NCBI GenBank assembly: GCA_023053545.1
Contig: JAKZAN010000001.1
Span: 9,754,565 to 9,818,564, forward strand
DNA from: Lepidurus packardi
Lineage: Eukaryota > Arthropoda > Branchiopoda > Notostraca > Triopsidae
Reading direction: 5' to 3'
DNA length: 64,000 nt
The notes under the pieces are model-generated. The model saw nothing but the letters and a program-made list of their open reading frames with translations. It was not told the origin of the DNA and ran no database searches. This document shows, in pieces, positions 51,065 to 61,149 of this stretch. Numbering within the stretch: position 1 is the first letter of the stretch; each line of letters opens with the position of its first letter. Position numbers and translations under genes: made by a program.

Positions 51065-52835
51065 ATGGCAGTTGAGAAAAGAAAAGTGATTCAGGTTTGG
51101 CAAGAAAGTTACGAAAAAGAATCTTCAGATTTAATTACTGGCCTTCAACCTTTAATTTTCTTGTCAAAGCTCTGGGGATTTCTGCCCTTTAAAACAGTGC
51201 CTCTGCAGCAATATCCAATTCTGGCTAGCGTCTGGCATACTGAGTACATTTACTGCTGCGTAATCATAATCTTGCAATTAATAGACGTCCTGCCGAGTTT
51301 CTATGCATTTACCAATTTCATGCCTAGTTCTGCTGACGAGCTGACATACATTGTTGCTGTGCGAATCAAACATTTCTGCTATGCAGTCTGTGTCAACTTC
51401 CTTGCCCCGCGTTGCCTGTTGTTACGGCTACACCACTTGCAGTCAGCCGGCCAGAAGTTGGCGCAATTTGACAACTATTTTGGCACGGCCACTCGACAAA
51501 TTTATAGACACGTTTGGGCCATTTCTGCCACCCTCCTAGTTCTTAACACGGCTTGGGTAAACGTATTTATCGCTCTTCTACTTTTTAAACCTTTGAAACT
51601 CTTCCAACACAAGCATCTGACTTGATCAGCATTTCGGAAGGCATTTTGGAAGTCCTTAATTCTCCAAGTCTTTAGTTAATTTAACTCTTTAAGTGAATTT
51701 TAACTTACTTTAAATTGCACATATCTATCCCTGTACGATATTTCCAACCCAGTTGTAAACTCTTACCTACCCCTTAAGTTCTTCAACCCATCAAATCTTT
51801 CGTTTTCTAATTAATTTCGTTACTTGGGTATAATCAGGTGCTGACTTCCTGTTACATAAACTTGGACTGGATTGACTGGTACACGAATCGTCTCAATTCA
51901 CCCATTTTGGGACACATGGTCTACATTGTTCGCTGGTTCAATCATTCTTTGTCCATTATCCCCTTAATCTGGTTCTGCGTACTTTGCTATATCGTCGCCC
52001 AAAAATTTTCCCAACTTCGACTCAAATTAAAATCCACTCTCGCGACTTACTCAATCCACTGGTTCGCTGGGAGAACTGCCCCTTACCTCATTGATGACCC
52101 CAAGAACAATTTACCCTCGTTAGCCCACTCTATCGACGATTTACGCGCCGCTTACTGCTTCCTAGCAGAAATTGCGCAACAGATTTCCCATTTTTTCTCT
52201 ATGGCTATGGTTCTGATTTTCACTCCGAAGTTGGTGGAAACGGTGGTTAACATCTTTGATATATTTCGTTGCTGGATGAAATCCTTTGAGAATGGGTCGC
52301 GCGATCCTTCGCAATGGATTCCTACCTGGGTCCCACTATTACTGGGTTATGATTTAATGTGCATCACTCTCTTACTTTGGGCAGCAGACATCATTCCGCG
52401 AGAGGTATACAACTTGTAAACACAACAAAAGCTAAAGTCTGCTCTATTTCAGGCTCGTCTAGTAGTGGAAGAACTCAAAAAAGTCTCACTCCGAGATGCC
52501 GATCCCCTGATCCATCAACAAGTAATTTCCAAAAGCACTCACGCTATACAGTACTTTATTTTCGGGGGTGTATAAGGTTCAAGCGTTCCAAGTTCAAGCA
52601 GTGAGCACGTCAGTAAAAATGACAGCTGGTGGCTACTTCACGCTCGGCAAGAAACTAGTACCTTCGGTAATTACTTTCCTTTCTATGAATGACTACTTCA
52701 AGACAAAATGATGTACTCGTTTCATTTGCGCAGATGGTGGGAACTATTACAACGTATATCATAGTACTGATCCAGTTTGAGCAATCAGGCTCTAACAAGA
52801 CGCGGATTGCCACTTCAAACATAACTATCTCTTAA
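51065..52835 (+). CDS. Gustatory receptor, copy 2
   Basis: Same family as its upstream neighbour but strongly diverged. Exons: 51065-51556, 51838-52404, 52453-52521, 52577-52666, 52734-52835; 439 aa, phase 0 throughout. First ATG in frame is 51065. The first intron falls after a matching Trp (NTAW here, HSIW in copy 1), and the C-terminal exon reads TYIIVLIQFEQS, the Gr signature. It has an additional 55-nt intron (52522-52576) that splits the region encoded by a single exon (50480-50632) in copy 1. A poly-A signal AATAAA lies at 53136-53141. Tandem duplication followed by long divergence is the simplest reading. Confidence 0.88.
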
Positions 52836-53717
52836 GTGCATCTTTTTGAACAAATGTACCTAGTTTGCAGACCACTTTCTGAGGACAAACAGCATAAGAT
52901 TTATCTACTACTAAACTTACAGGTCAACAGAACTTTGGCGGTAAAAAAGGTCCAAATTATAAGAAGAATTAGACTTCGACTTTTTGGTTAAATTAGACGT
53001 TAGGTTTTTATATTAAAACATAATTTTAAGAGTTAGAATGTTTCTTCCTTTTAAAATCAATGCAAAATTCAAGTTACCTGTATAGAAAAATGAATAATAC
53101 ATTCAAAACGGAAGAAAGTAAATTAACTGACAACCAATAAAAAGTTAATCCAAGTTAAAATTGTGGCCGTATCGTTATCTCTTGACTAGTTCTGCCTGCG
53201 CATCTTTACAGCAGGAGCTATGCGCAGACTTTTCCTCAATAATTTCCACCTTCACTTTCAGCTCCTTTCAGTGTCATTACTGTAGCCCTTCGAAGTGGCA
53301 ATAGCTTTGAGCAATCCGCATCAAATTGGTTATAATCCTGGCTGTGGATAAACTTATACGCTAACTTAAATTTTTTAGTAGACATAACATTTCAAGTGCA
53401 TAAACAGCAAGAGATGTGTGTTGACGGACAATGGCCAGCTTAGAGTAGAGCAGCAGCTATTGTCCGGTGTATTTCTACGTGAGAAAGACCGACATTTACG
53501 TCACTGAAAAAGAGGAGCTGGGTTAGGCAAACCGAACACAAATAAACCCGGTTCTAGGTAAGGAGCTGAAAAATGCTGCGGTGGGTCACAAAATTGCTGC
53601 TGCAGCTTTGACTTTCAGTCCGCTGTGTTATTGCTGTGTTATTGCTTGCTTCCTGCCCAGTCTCTAGCAAATAACAGCGATTGTCTTGAAGGGATAAGGT
53701 ACAGAACTCCACATGCC
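52836..53717. other. Intergenic region, receptor 2 / GPCR
   Basis: About 0.9 kb. A likely 5' UTR intron of the GPCR gene lies at 53558-53618 (GTAAGG...TTTCAG); the upstream exon ends in an in-frame TAG, so the coding start must be later. Confidence 0.4.
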
Positions 53718-55931
53718 ATGAAGGGGGCCGTTTATGAACAGTGGCTCTTATTTATGACAATTGCTGAAATGCTCGCTGTGATAAGTGTTAATACTATCAT
53801 GATCCTAATGTTCTTACGTCATCAACAATTGCTCTCAGCATTGAATCTGTACATTTGCTCTATGTGCATTTCCGGATTAATTAGCGGGATTTTGGCGCCA
53901 TTCGGCATCGGACCTTACGTTGGGTAATACTTGTGTAATTTTCTTTAAACTACAGCTTTTAAGAGTTTTTTTTAAAATATTCTCTTGCATTATTCAGAAT
54001 AAGGTAAAATTGAGAAGTATTTGAAAGCTAAAATTTTAAATATCACTTAAGTTCGTATTTTTTAAATAAAATTACTAAGTATTGACGTTTTTGTAAATTA
54101 TTTTCATAACTCGAGATTTTTTATGTAACACCTACTTAAGGTTAGGAACTGATGCAGGCAATTAAGCAATTTATATTCGTAAGGGCTTTTTCCAAAAAAG
54201 CTTACCAAAAAAGTGAAAACTAACATTTTAATAAGAATTTTGCTTACATTTCTAAACATACGCTGTTTACGGTTCTCTTTAAGAGAAACGAATAATGACT
54301 GAAACTAGTTATTTTTACAACACAACTTTTCCAGCCATACGACCTTTTTTAAGTGTAACAAATAGTGAGAGTTATCAACATTTCCAAAAACCACCGCTAA
54401 TATTCAAGGATAGTCATAAAGGCGACAAACCCTGTGCCGAAAGATTAAAAAAGTCGACGCGGTGAAAAAAGCCTCGTGCTCACATAAAAGGCGACCTCGG
54501 CTTTAAATACCCTATATTACTTTACCATGCTATAACAGAACCGACCCGCGTTCTAAGAAACGCCAAGCGAGCTGACACCGACACAGTTTGGGTTCCGATA
54601 ACCCTATTCTACGTATATCAAGTCTCGCCTATCTCATGATATCTCGTGTATCATCGCGTCTAATCTAACTGTTTCAGTACCAGAAGAATAAAACTACAAA
54701 GAAACGAAATTTAATAAGTCAATAGTAAACGATAAAAGGACTGGATGTCCAAATCATTACGAAATACGATATTACGTTTAGTATATAGATACTAGATTTT
54801 CGCTTTTCTGTCTATTTCACTGAATTACACTGGATTAAATTAAAAACCTTTATACTGAGATACTTAGAGTTCTACTTGAGGGTTTACAACTAGTATCAAA
54901 ACCCCATTTACATTAGATTTTAAGGTTACTAACAATATTTCTGATAGTTTGCCAAATATTTTTGCTAATCAACTATTACTTCTACTTTTCAAAACCGCAG
55001 GCCGTACACCTATGTGGGAGTGTTTAGTGCAAACCCTTGCGTAGGGCAAAAATGGAAAGCCGTAGTATTCTACGCCGCTGCTTTCAACAACATTCTCTGC
55101 ATGCTGGCCATTGCGGTGGAGCGTTGGCGGTCTCTCTCCTCGTCTACACGCCACAACAGCTCCTGCAAGATCGCGGGCATAGTCACGTCCATCCTCTGGA
55201 TAGTCTCCGCTCTCTACGCGGTAATTCTCTTCCAAAAAAGCAGCTACCCTCTACCCATCACCGTTTCTTTCGGTTCCCCCTCTGAATCCTTTGTATCTGA
55301 ACGGCAAAACCTCTTTTCGACAGCAACAAACCTTTCCTCTACAGAAACGTTAGACTATGCGACGTCAGCGACGAACCAAACAAACTTCCAAATCATCATG
55401 TGTTTCTCACAAAAAAGAACTTTGGTTCTCATAATTGCCACCGTAACCTTCGCTGTCAGCTACTTAGGCCCGTTATTAATTATGGCTGTCATTTACAGCC
55501 GGCTCATCTTGCGTCTAATGGCAGACATGCGTCGTGCAGCAAGTCGCGCGAGCAGTTTACAGCGCGCCAAGTTACGCGCGGTGCAAGCAATGATCCTCGT
55601 GGTGATTATCTTCGCCGCGTGCTGGCTGCCGGGCCAGGGTTTGCAAATCTGGCTCGCGTCCCGTACCACGGATTATATCCTATCCAAAAGCCACGTGTCC
55701 ATCATCGAGAAACTCGTTGTGGATTTTGGAACGCATTTTGCCATATGGAACCACTGGATTCACGCCCTTGTTTACCCGCTCTACAGTCGCCAAATTAGTT
55801 GTGCTCTCCGCGAGACTTTATCTTTTATTTTCTGTTTTGGTTCAATGACATGCCTCCGCCCTTCAACAACCAACCCGTCAATTGTGGCCAGTCCTGACGG
55901 TAGGATATCATCAATTGTTGCAAGTACTTGA
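53718..55931 (+). CDS. Divergent class-A (rhodopsin-like) GPCR, orphan
   Basis: Seven-transmembrane plasma-membrane receptor. Exons 53718-53923 and 55001-55931, joined in phase 2 by a 1077-nt intron; 378 aa. ATG 53718 is the first in frame after the acceptor at 53618, leaving only about seven residues before TM1. TM6 has the canonical CWLP. Other class-A landmarks are altered: ERW instead of DRY after TM3, no Asp visible at the usual TM2 position (NLYICSMCISGL), and HALVY where NPxxY is expected at the end of TM7. The second extracellular loop is long and Ser/Thr/Asn-rich with possible glycosylation sites. It could be a peptide receptor; no ligand can be proposed. AATAAA follows at 56041-56046. 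Confidence 0.8.
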
Positions 55932-56448
55932 CCTTTCCTTCCACCCTGGCTAAAAATACAACTGTCTTGTCTTGTTGTGTGAATAGTACTTATTTCTTTC
56001 CCTTTGAGGTAGATTCCAGCCCCGGGCTTGCCGTCAGATAAATAAACGTGAACACAAAAGCATGCGAAAACAAACTAAACTGTCGCGTCCTATACTTCTT
56101 TCCAAGCTAAATGCTCTCAAAACCTTTAGAAAACACACTCGATGGGATTTCATTCTGAGGTCTTGTTTGATCATTTTAAACTATTTTGTTTAGAAAGACA
56201 AGGATCGCGAATTGTGGCACCCTAGATAAACACTTTGGAAAATGTGACGTTTCGAAAAACAAAATCTTAAGTTTACCCAAGAATTTTTTTTTCGGAAAAA
56301 GGAAAATTTTGACTTAGTCCAAGTAAGGGAAAAGACAAAATTCATGTCTTTTGAGCTGCTCTATAATGCGCGTGTTTTGTGTTTGCAACTACGCTCAAAG
56401 TTCTAGTGCGATAGTCTAATTAGCAGGTACGTAAAAAGCGTTCGTACC
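55932..56448. other. Convergent gap between GPCR and MTFR genes
   Basis: 517 bp, containing the GPCR 3' UTR and poly-A signal (56041). No gene seen. Confidence 0.5.
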
Positions 56449-58543
56449 TTATCGTCCTTCCTGGGTGGCATCGGAGGCATTATGGAGCCGATTGCCGGTC
56501 TTGCGTAGCAAGTGTTGACCGAACTATAAATAAAAACGAAGCATATGTTATTCGCATTTTTGCAAAATACACTAGTCTGACTAGTAAAGACCGTGTAAAT
56601 ACTGTTACGCCGCAAACCAATTAACAAACTTACTGGAAGATCTCCATCAGAAGAAGTATCCATGTCCAACTTCATGCGAATATGATTCTCGCGACTAACT
56701 CGGCGATTTAACAAAGGTTTTAAAGGCTTGTTATGGATGGGGCTTGGAGAACGGGAACGTAACTTGTTGGGGATCTTCAAGGTGACGTTTTCAACGTCTT
56801 CGAAGACATCAACGCTTTCCGAGAAGGAATCACGTTCATCATAGTCCTTCTCCGGAGACTCGTGGATTTGATGCATCTGTGCGAAACGTTTACGCAAAGC
56901 CAAAGCAATTAGCGAAGCCGGATCTTCCGAATCTGGCTTGGACCGCGACGGAGTGCCACCTGGGGACCTACCATTAAATACACGAATGTTTTACAACGAC
57001 GAATGAGAACAGTTCTGAATCTTATTAAGAACTAATAGTCATGCACAATTTTACCGACATTGTTTAATTTGTTAGTAATATTAAAAAAAACAATAATTAC
57101 TAGAGGCGTATTGAACAATATTTTTACAGAAAGAGTTGTAAAGTATTATAAGAAAGAGAAGCCATACAGACTACTGCAGAAATGCACAATATATATGTTA
57201 ATAAAGAGAATTACTTTATGCTTAATTAGGTACTACAATAACTTGCTAAATGAAATTAGAACTACAGAAATGAATCAGGAACGTCACAATTACTTCTCAA
57301 ATAAAATCAACTGATCAACTACGGAATATTGGTCCATTGATTCAATTTAGACATAATAATTAACCAATTAAATTTAGCAATAATAATTAAGCAATTAAAT
57401 TTAACGATAATAGGCAATAAAGACAACAGTTTACCTTCAACTGTCACGGAAAGTTTGCAAAGAGTAAAATAAATCTTTTAATAGTTAAAGATGATTTGTT
57501 ATCTTATTTTTACCTTTCGACTTTCTTGAGTCTGACTTTACCCATGTCCTTTAAGACATCGCTCATTGAAGGTACGCTTTTCGTCCTCGTAGACTTATTA
57601 TTACTATTGACAGCACTTTTTAAGGTTGGTCCGCCTCCAGCTAGTTGTTCTTGTAAAGACATTTTCCTATTTAAATTGTTTGGGGTAGAACTTTGCATAC
57701 TAAACGGAGGTGGTGGTGGGGGCGGCGGTGCCGAATTGCATAGTGGAGGTGGTGGTGGAGGAGGCGGGGCATTAAATGGTGGAGGTGGGGGAATTGGCGT
57801 GCATGGGAGGCTTCCATACCCTATAAAATAAACGACAAAATTTTAATAAACAAAGTTTTAACATTTCTGTGTGATTTACCAGAGCTATGATTTTGGGTAT
57901 TGTTCACATCTACGCTGACGATTTTAGCTACAAGTTCGCGTAGCTTGGCAAGTTCATCTTCTAAAGCTGAGATTTTGCTAAGCGCAACAGTATCGACTGT
58001 GCTTTGAGAACTGATTAAGGAATCGGCACAAAAGCTCGAAGGACTATCTGAGCGCTGTGTGTCCACATCAATGTCGTCTGGCACGCCTTCGTCTTCGAGT
58101 TCGACGCGAGAGGACGAGAAAAGACCATAATTCTTCTCGCGAGTTAAACGAGCGTTACGAGCACGTTGATTTAACTTGCCCCATTTTTCAATTTTGGCTA
58201 CTGGATCCAAAACAGGAATGTTAGCTAAACCTTTGGGCTCTTTACTAACTTTAAAAACTGTGGTTCCACTGGCTATGCTTAGAAGATCAGAGTCTAAGGG
58301 TATGTAGGTGAAATGCAGACGTGGAAGGGATTTTAAGGGCAACTTGGTGCCTACTTTTCGGACAAAACTGCGTTTGTTGCCATACGATTGTGGGGGACTC
58401 CACAACAAGGCACGTGTTTCTTCCCCAAAGCGTGCAACCACCCAATTTACTCCGAGCTGTTCTCCAATCAACAACACTACATCTTGGATGTCCAGTCTCA
58501 ACTCCTGTAAAACTCCAACGACGAAACTCCATGTTTCAGCCAT
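56449..58543 (-). CDS. Mitochondrial fission regulator (MTFR1/MTFR2 family)
   Basis: Mitochondrial protein that promotes fission and affects respiration. Exons: 58543-57880, 57820-57514, 56967-56634, 56523-56449; 459 aa (human MTFR1 is 333), phases consistent. Family blocks in order: ALLWSPPQSYGNKRSFVRKV, a coiled-coil-like ISALEDELAKLRELVAKIV, a proline-rich stretch with runs of seven prolines (about 57700-57800), MSDVLKDMGKVRLKKVER, DPASLIALALRKRFAQ, and a C-terminal FGQHLLRKTGNRL that matches human FGPHMLKPTGKM. The extra length is a Ser-rich linker before the coil and an acidic/basic stretch after the RKRF block. Vertebrate paralogue identity is unresolved. Confidence 0.9.
57353..57413. 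repeat. 27-bp imperfect tandem repeat in MTFR intron 2
   Basis: Two AT-rich copies of about 27 bp (starting ataataattaac at 57353 and ataataattaag at 57380) and the start of a third. Only three differences between the first two copies. Confidence 0.6.
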
Positions 58544-59718
58544 GAAATAAATTCGTCCTGGGGACTAAGCTAGTGAACGTTTACACGTAATATAACTCCC
58601 AACAATAAATCAGCGGTGACAACAAATATGAAGAGAATGAAAGCACCTAGAGCAATCTAAGTAAAAAGGATATAATTAGGAAAATTTAAATTGACATCAT
58701 TCCACATACTTAACGGGCATCAAGGAGTCGTAGCTTTATGCAAATTAAACGGAAGTCAAAGAAAAGCAAAACAGTTCGGACAACAAGGAACCTTTCCTTT
58801 CTTTAAATTGTTTGATATTGAGTTTAACAGATGGCATTATGAAACAGAAAACGGCTACATTCAAAATTGGCGCGGAATTTGAAAGGGTCACGAAAACTTG
58901 CGATTTTAAATGGAGAAATCAAAATTCAGTTCCAAAAAGTGTCCTATTTGTACTTAAGCTAAAAGAATCCTGTAACTTAAGTTACAAATATAAATTTACG
59001 TATATAAAATGTATGACTGCTGTACGTTTTGCTTTGTCATTATTTTCGTAAGTTTACAATAAATGTCCGCCATTTTTGTGACAAAATCCTAATTCCGACG
59101 TCGTTTGCAATGTTTTATTTGCAAAATTAATTATTTTAATAGTAAATTTTTATATTCTTATATTATAATATGACTTATAAGCATTTTTATTGACATTAAA
59201 AGGTACCAGCTATAGCCGGTAAAACTCTGCGGTGAGTTGGAGCTTGACAATACTGAACAGAAATGGGTCCGTTTTATCACTTCGTGACAAGGGTCAAATA
59301 AATTGTGTGTCCCTTTGGGCAGTAATAACTTGAATTAATCTGTATGTTCCCAGGTAATACTTGGACGACTGGCGTAAAACGAATTGTCACATTTTCATTT
59401 TTTTTTAGTTACAGAGCACCTATTGTACTTGCACAGTAATTCAGACCACAATCAGGTGACTAACAAAAGGTACAGAAACGAACCACATGTGCAGAAACGA
59501 ACAAATGCGAACTTCCGTCCAACGTTTATCAAAGCATTATTCAACTGCGAACTTCAAAACGCCTCCCAAATCTGAAGGACATTCAGATATGAGCAGTTGT
59601 TTTTAGCAGGGTATAAAAAGGTTGGAAGAATGCTTCAAAACCACACAAGTTTTGCGAACATCAGTAGATTTTTGCTAATATTTCCAAAACAGTATCCCGA
59701 ATATTTTACTAGACGAAA
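58544..59718. other. Divergent intergenic region MTFR / OBP-like gene
   Basis: About 1.2 kb, AT-rich. A TATA box (TATAAAAA, 59612-59619) stands 100 bp before the start codon of the OBP-like gene, and an ATCAGTA initiator-like site at 59660-59666. Open frames 58691-58882 and 58812-59051 have no support. Confidence 0.45.
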
Positions 59719-61149
59719 ATGTCTTTCCTTGTGGTGTTGATGATTTCGGCGCACGCCTTGGTAAACTCTTAATCTATTTGTTCAGTTAAATAGAAACGCA
59801 ACATATATTCAAAATAAACTTGTTACGTAGCTCCAAATACTAATATTCATATAACACAGATACCAACGTCTTCCGCAGCCGGTTATAATGCCACGGGTAA
59901 GCTGTCGTACTCCACACAAATTCTATCAATTTTTATTCTAAATAGTTTATATCAAATATAGATAACCCTGTAAGATGAGGTATTTACAACTAACTTTCAC
60001 AGTGCTAACGATAAATCCTATTTAGTTTCCATGCTTGTTGGAAAGTCATCGTAGTGGAGCGAAAGCTTGCATGAATCAACGTAAGTTTCAGGCTCTCCTT
60101 ATATTGCATACCATGCAAATTATATTTTAAATTAAATATTTATGTGTTTAGTTACGGCCCTTCTCAATCAAAATACAGTAATATTGTAAATTAGTTTTAA
60201 TTTTAATTTAAAAATAATTATTAACCATTTTGCAAACAAGTTCACGAGCACCAATGTTAGAATGGTAAGCTGAGATATTTTACATATTCGAAATTGTCTA
60301 ATCCCATTCAACGGTATTTTAAACAACTTTAGTGCCTTCCGAAATGCGCCTTACAACAATGGAACGCGGTAAATTTAATTTTACTAGATCAAACAATACT
60401 TGATTTTCAATATTTTTAAATAATACAAATGCGTTTTTTATTTTGCTCATTAAACTAATCTTTACAGATTGATTCAGCAGGAGTGATAAGCTCTACCCGT
60501 CTGGCGGCGGTGATCACAGCCTCTAATTTAACCTCAACTAGAAAAATTAACGCTACTACAATTTTGACCAGTTGTTTGGCCTCAAATGCTTCCGTAAACT
60601 CTAGCGGTAATAATCCTATTAATTTTATTTTTGGAGCAATTCAAATCAACCCCACATAATTTAAAAATACTAACAATGTTTTATCATTATCCTAAAAGCC
60701 TTAATTTAAAGTACTGTAGAGTTTACAATTTTGTAGAATCCTAGAAGACTTCCAACTAATTTTCTGTCTTATCATTTTCTAAGACACTTGTCTGTGCTCT
60801 CCGCCTTCCAATGGCCGACCCCAACAACCTAATGAAAAGCCTTCTTCTTCCGGCTTTCCTGGCGGCTTTCGTCCAGGCCAAACCGGTGATAATACCAAGC
60901 CGACTTTGTCGGCGGATTGCCTGCCCAGTGCTCAAGCCCTCCGCTGCCTGAAAATTGCCCTTCATGCCAACGTAAGTTTACTTTTTACCACTCCGGGGCT
61001 TATTTATTGTTATAACTTTCTTTTCTTTCTAATTTCTGAATTCATCTGATTTCTTTTCTGACCTTGGGAGGACTTTTCTATACCTTTCTCTTACCTAGAG
61101 TTGTGGGCAACGATGCCAAAAGCCAACACAAAAACCAATGACCGGCTAG
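59719..61149 (+). CDS. Secreted cysteine-rich protein with odorant-binding-protein-like cysteine spacing (novel)
   Basis: Ten small exons: 59719-59760, 59860-59896, 59962-59969 (8 nt), 60026-60080, 60152-60177, 60241-60264, 60333-60368, 60468-60606, 60784-60971, 61099-61149; 201 aa. Every junction has GT-AG ends and the phase holds throughout, strong support for a real gene. Signal peptide MSFLVVLMISAHA. Eleven cysteines: 32, 44, 65, 69, 112, 125, 127, 168, 177, 187, 191. Six of them follow C-x32-C-x3-C-x42-C-x55-C-x8-C; the x3, x42 and x8 gaps are those of insect odorant-binding proteins, and CLPKCALQQ...IDSAGVI resembles the OBP C2-C3 helix. The fourth gap (normally 8-14) is enlarged by a Pro/Gly-rich loop (about 128-165). 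Several NxS/T sites. AATAAA at 61315. A small-ligand carrier is inferred; a different helical secreted family remains possible. Confidence 0.8.

Noticed and set aside
52522-52604. Read-through of gustatory receptor 2 after HQQ to a nearby stop, giving a truncated receptor
   Set aside because: A 55-nt GT-AG intron (52522-52576) in phase 0 restores the conserved C-terminus, so the gene is intact.
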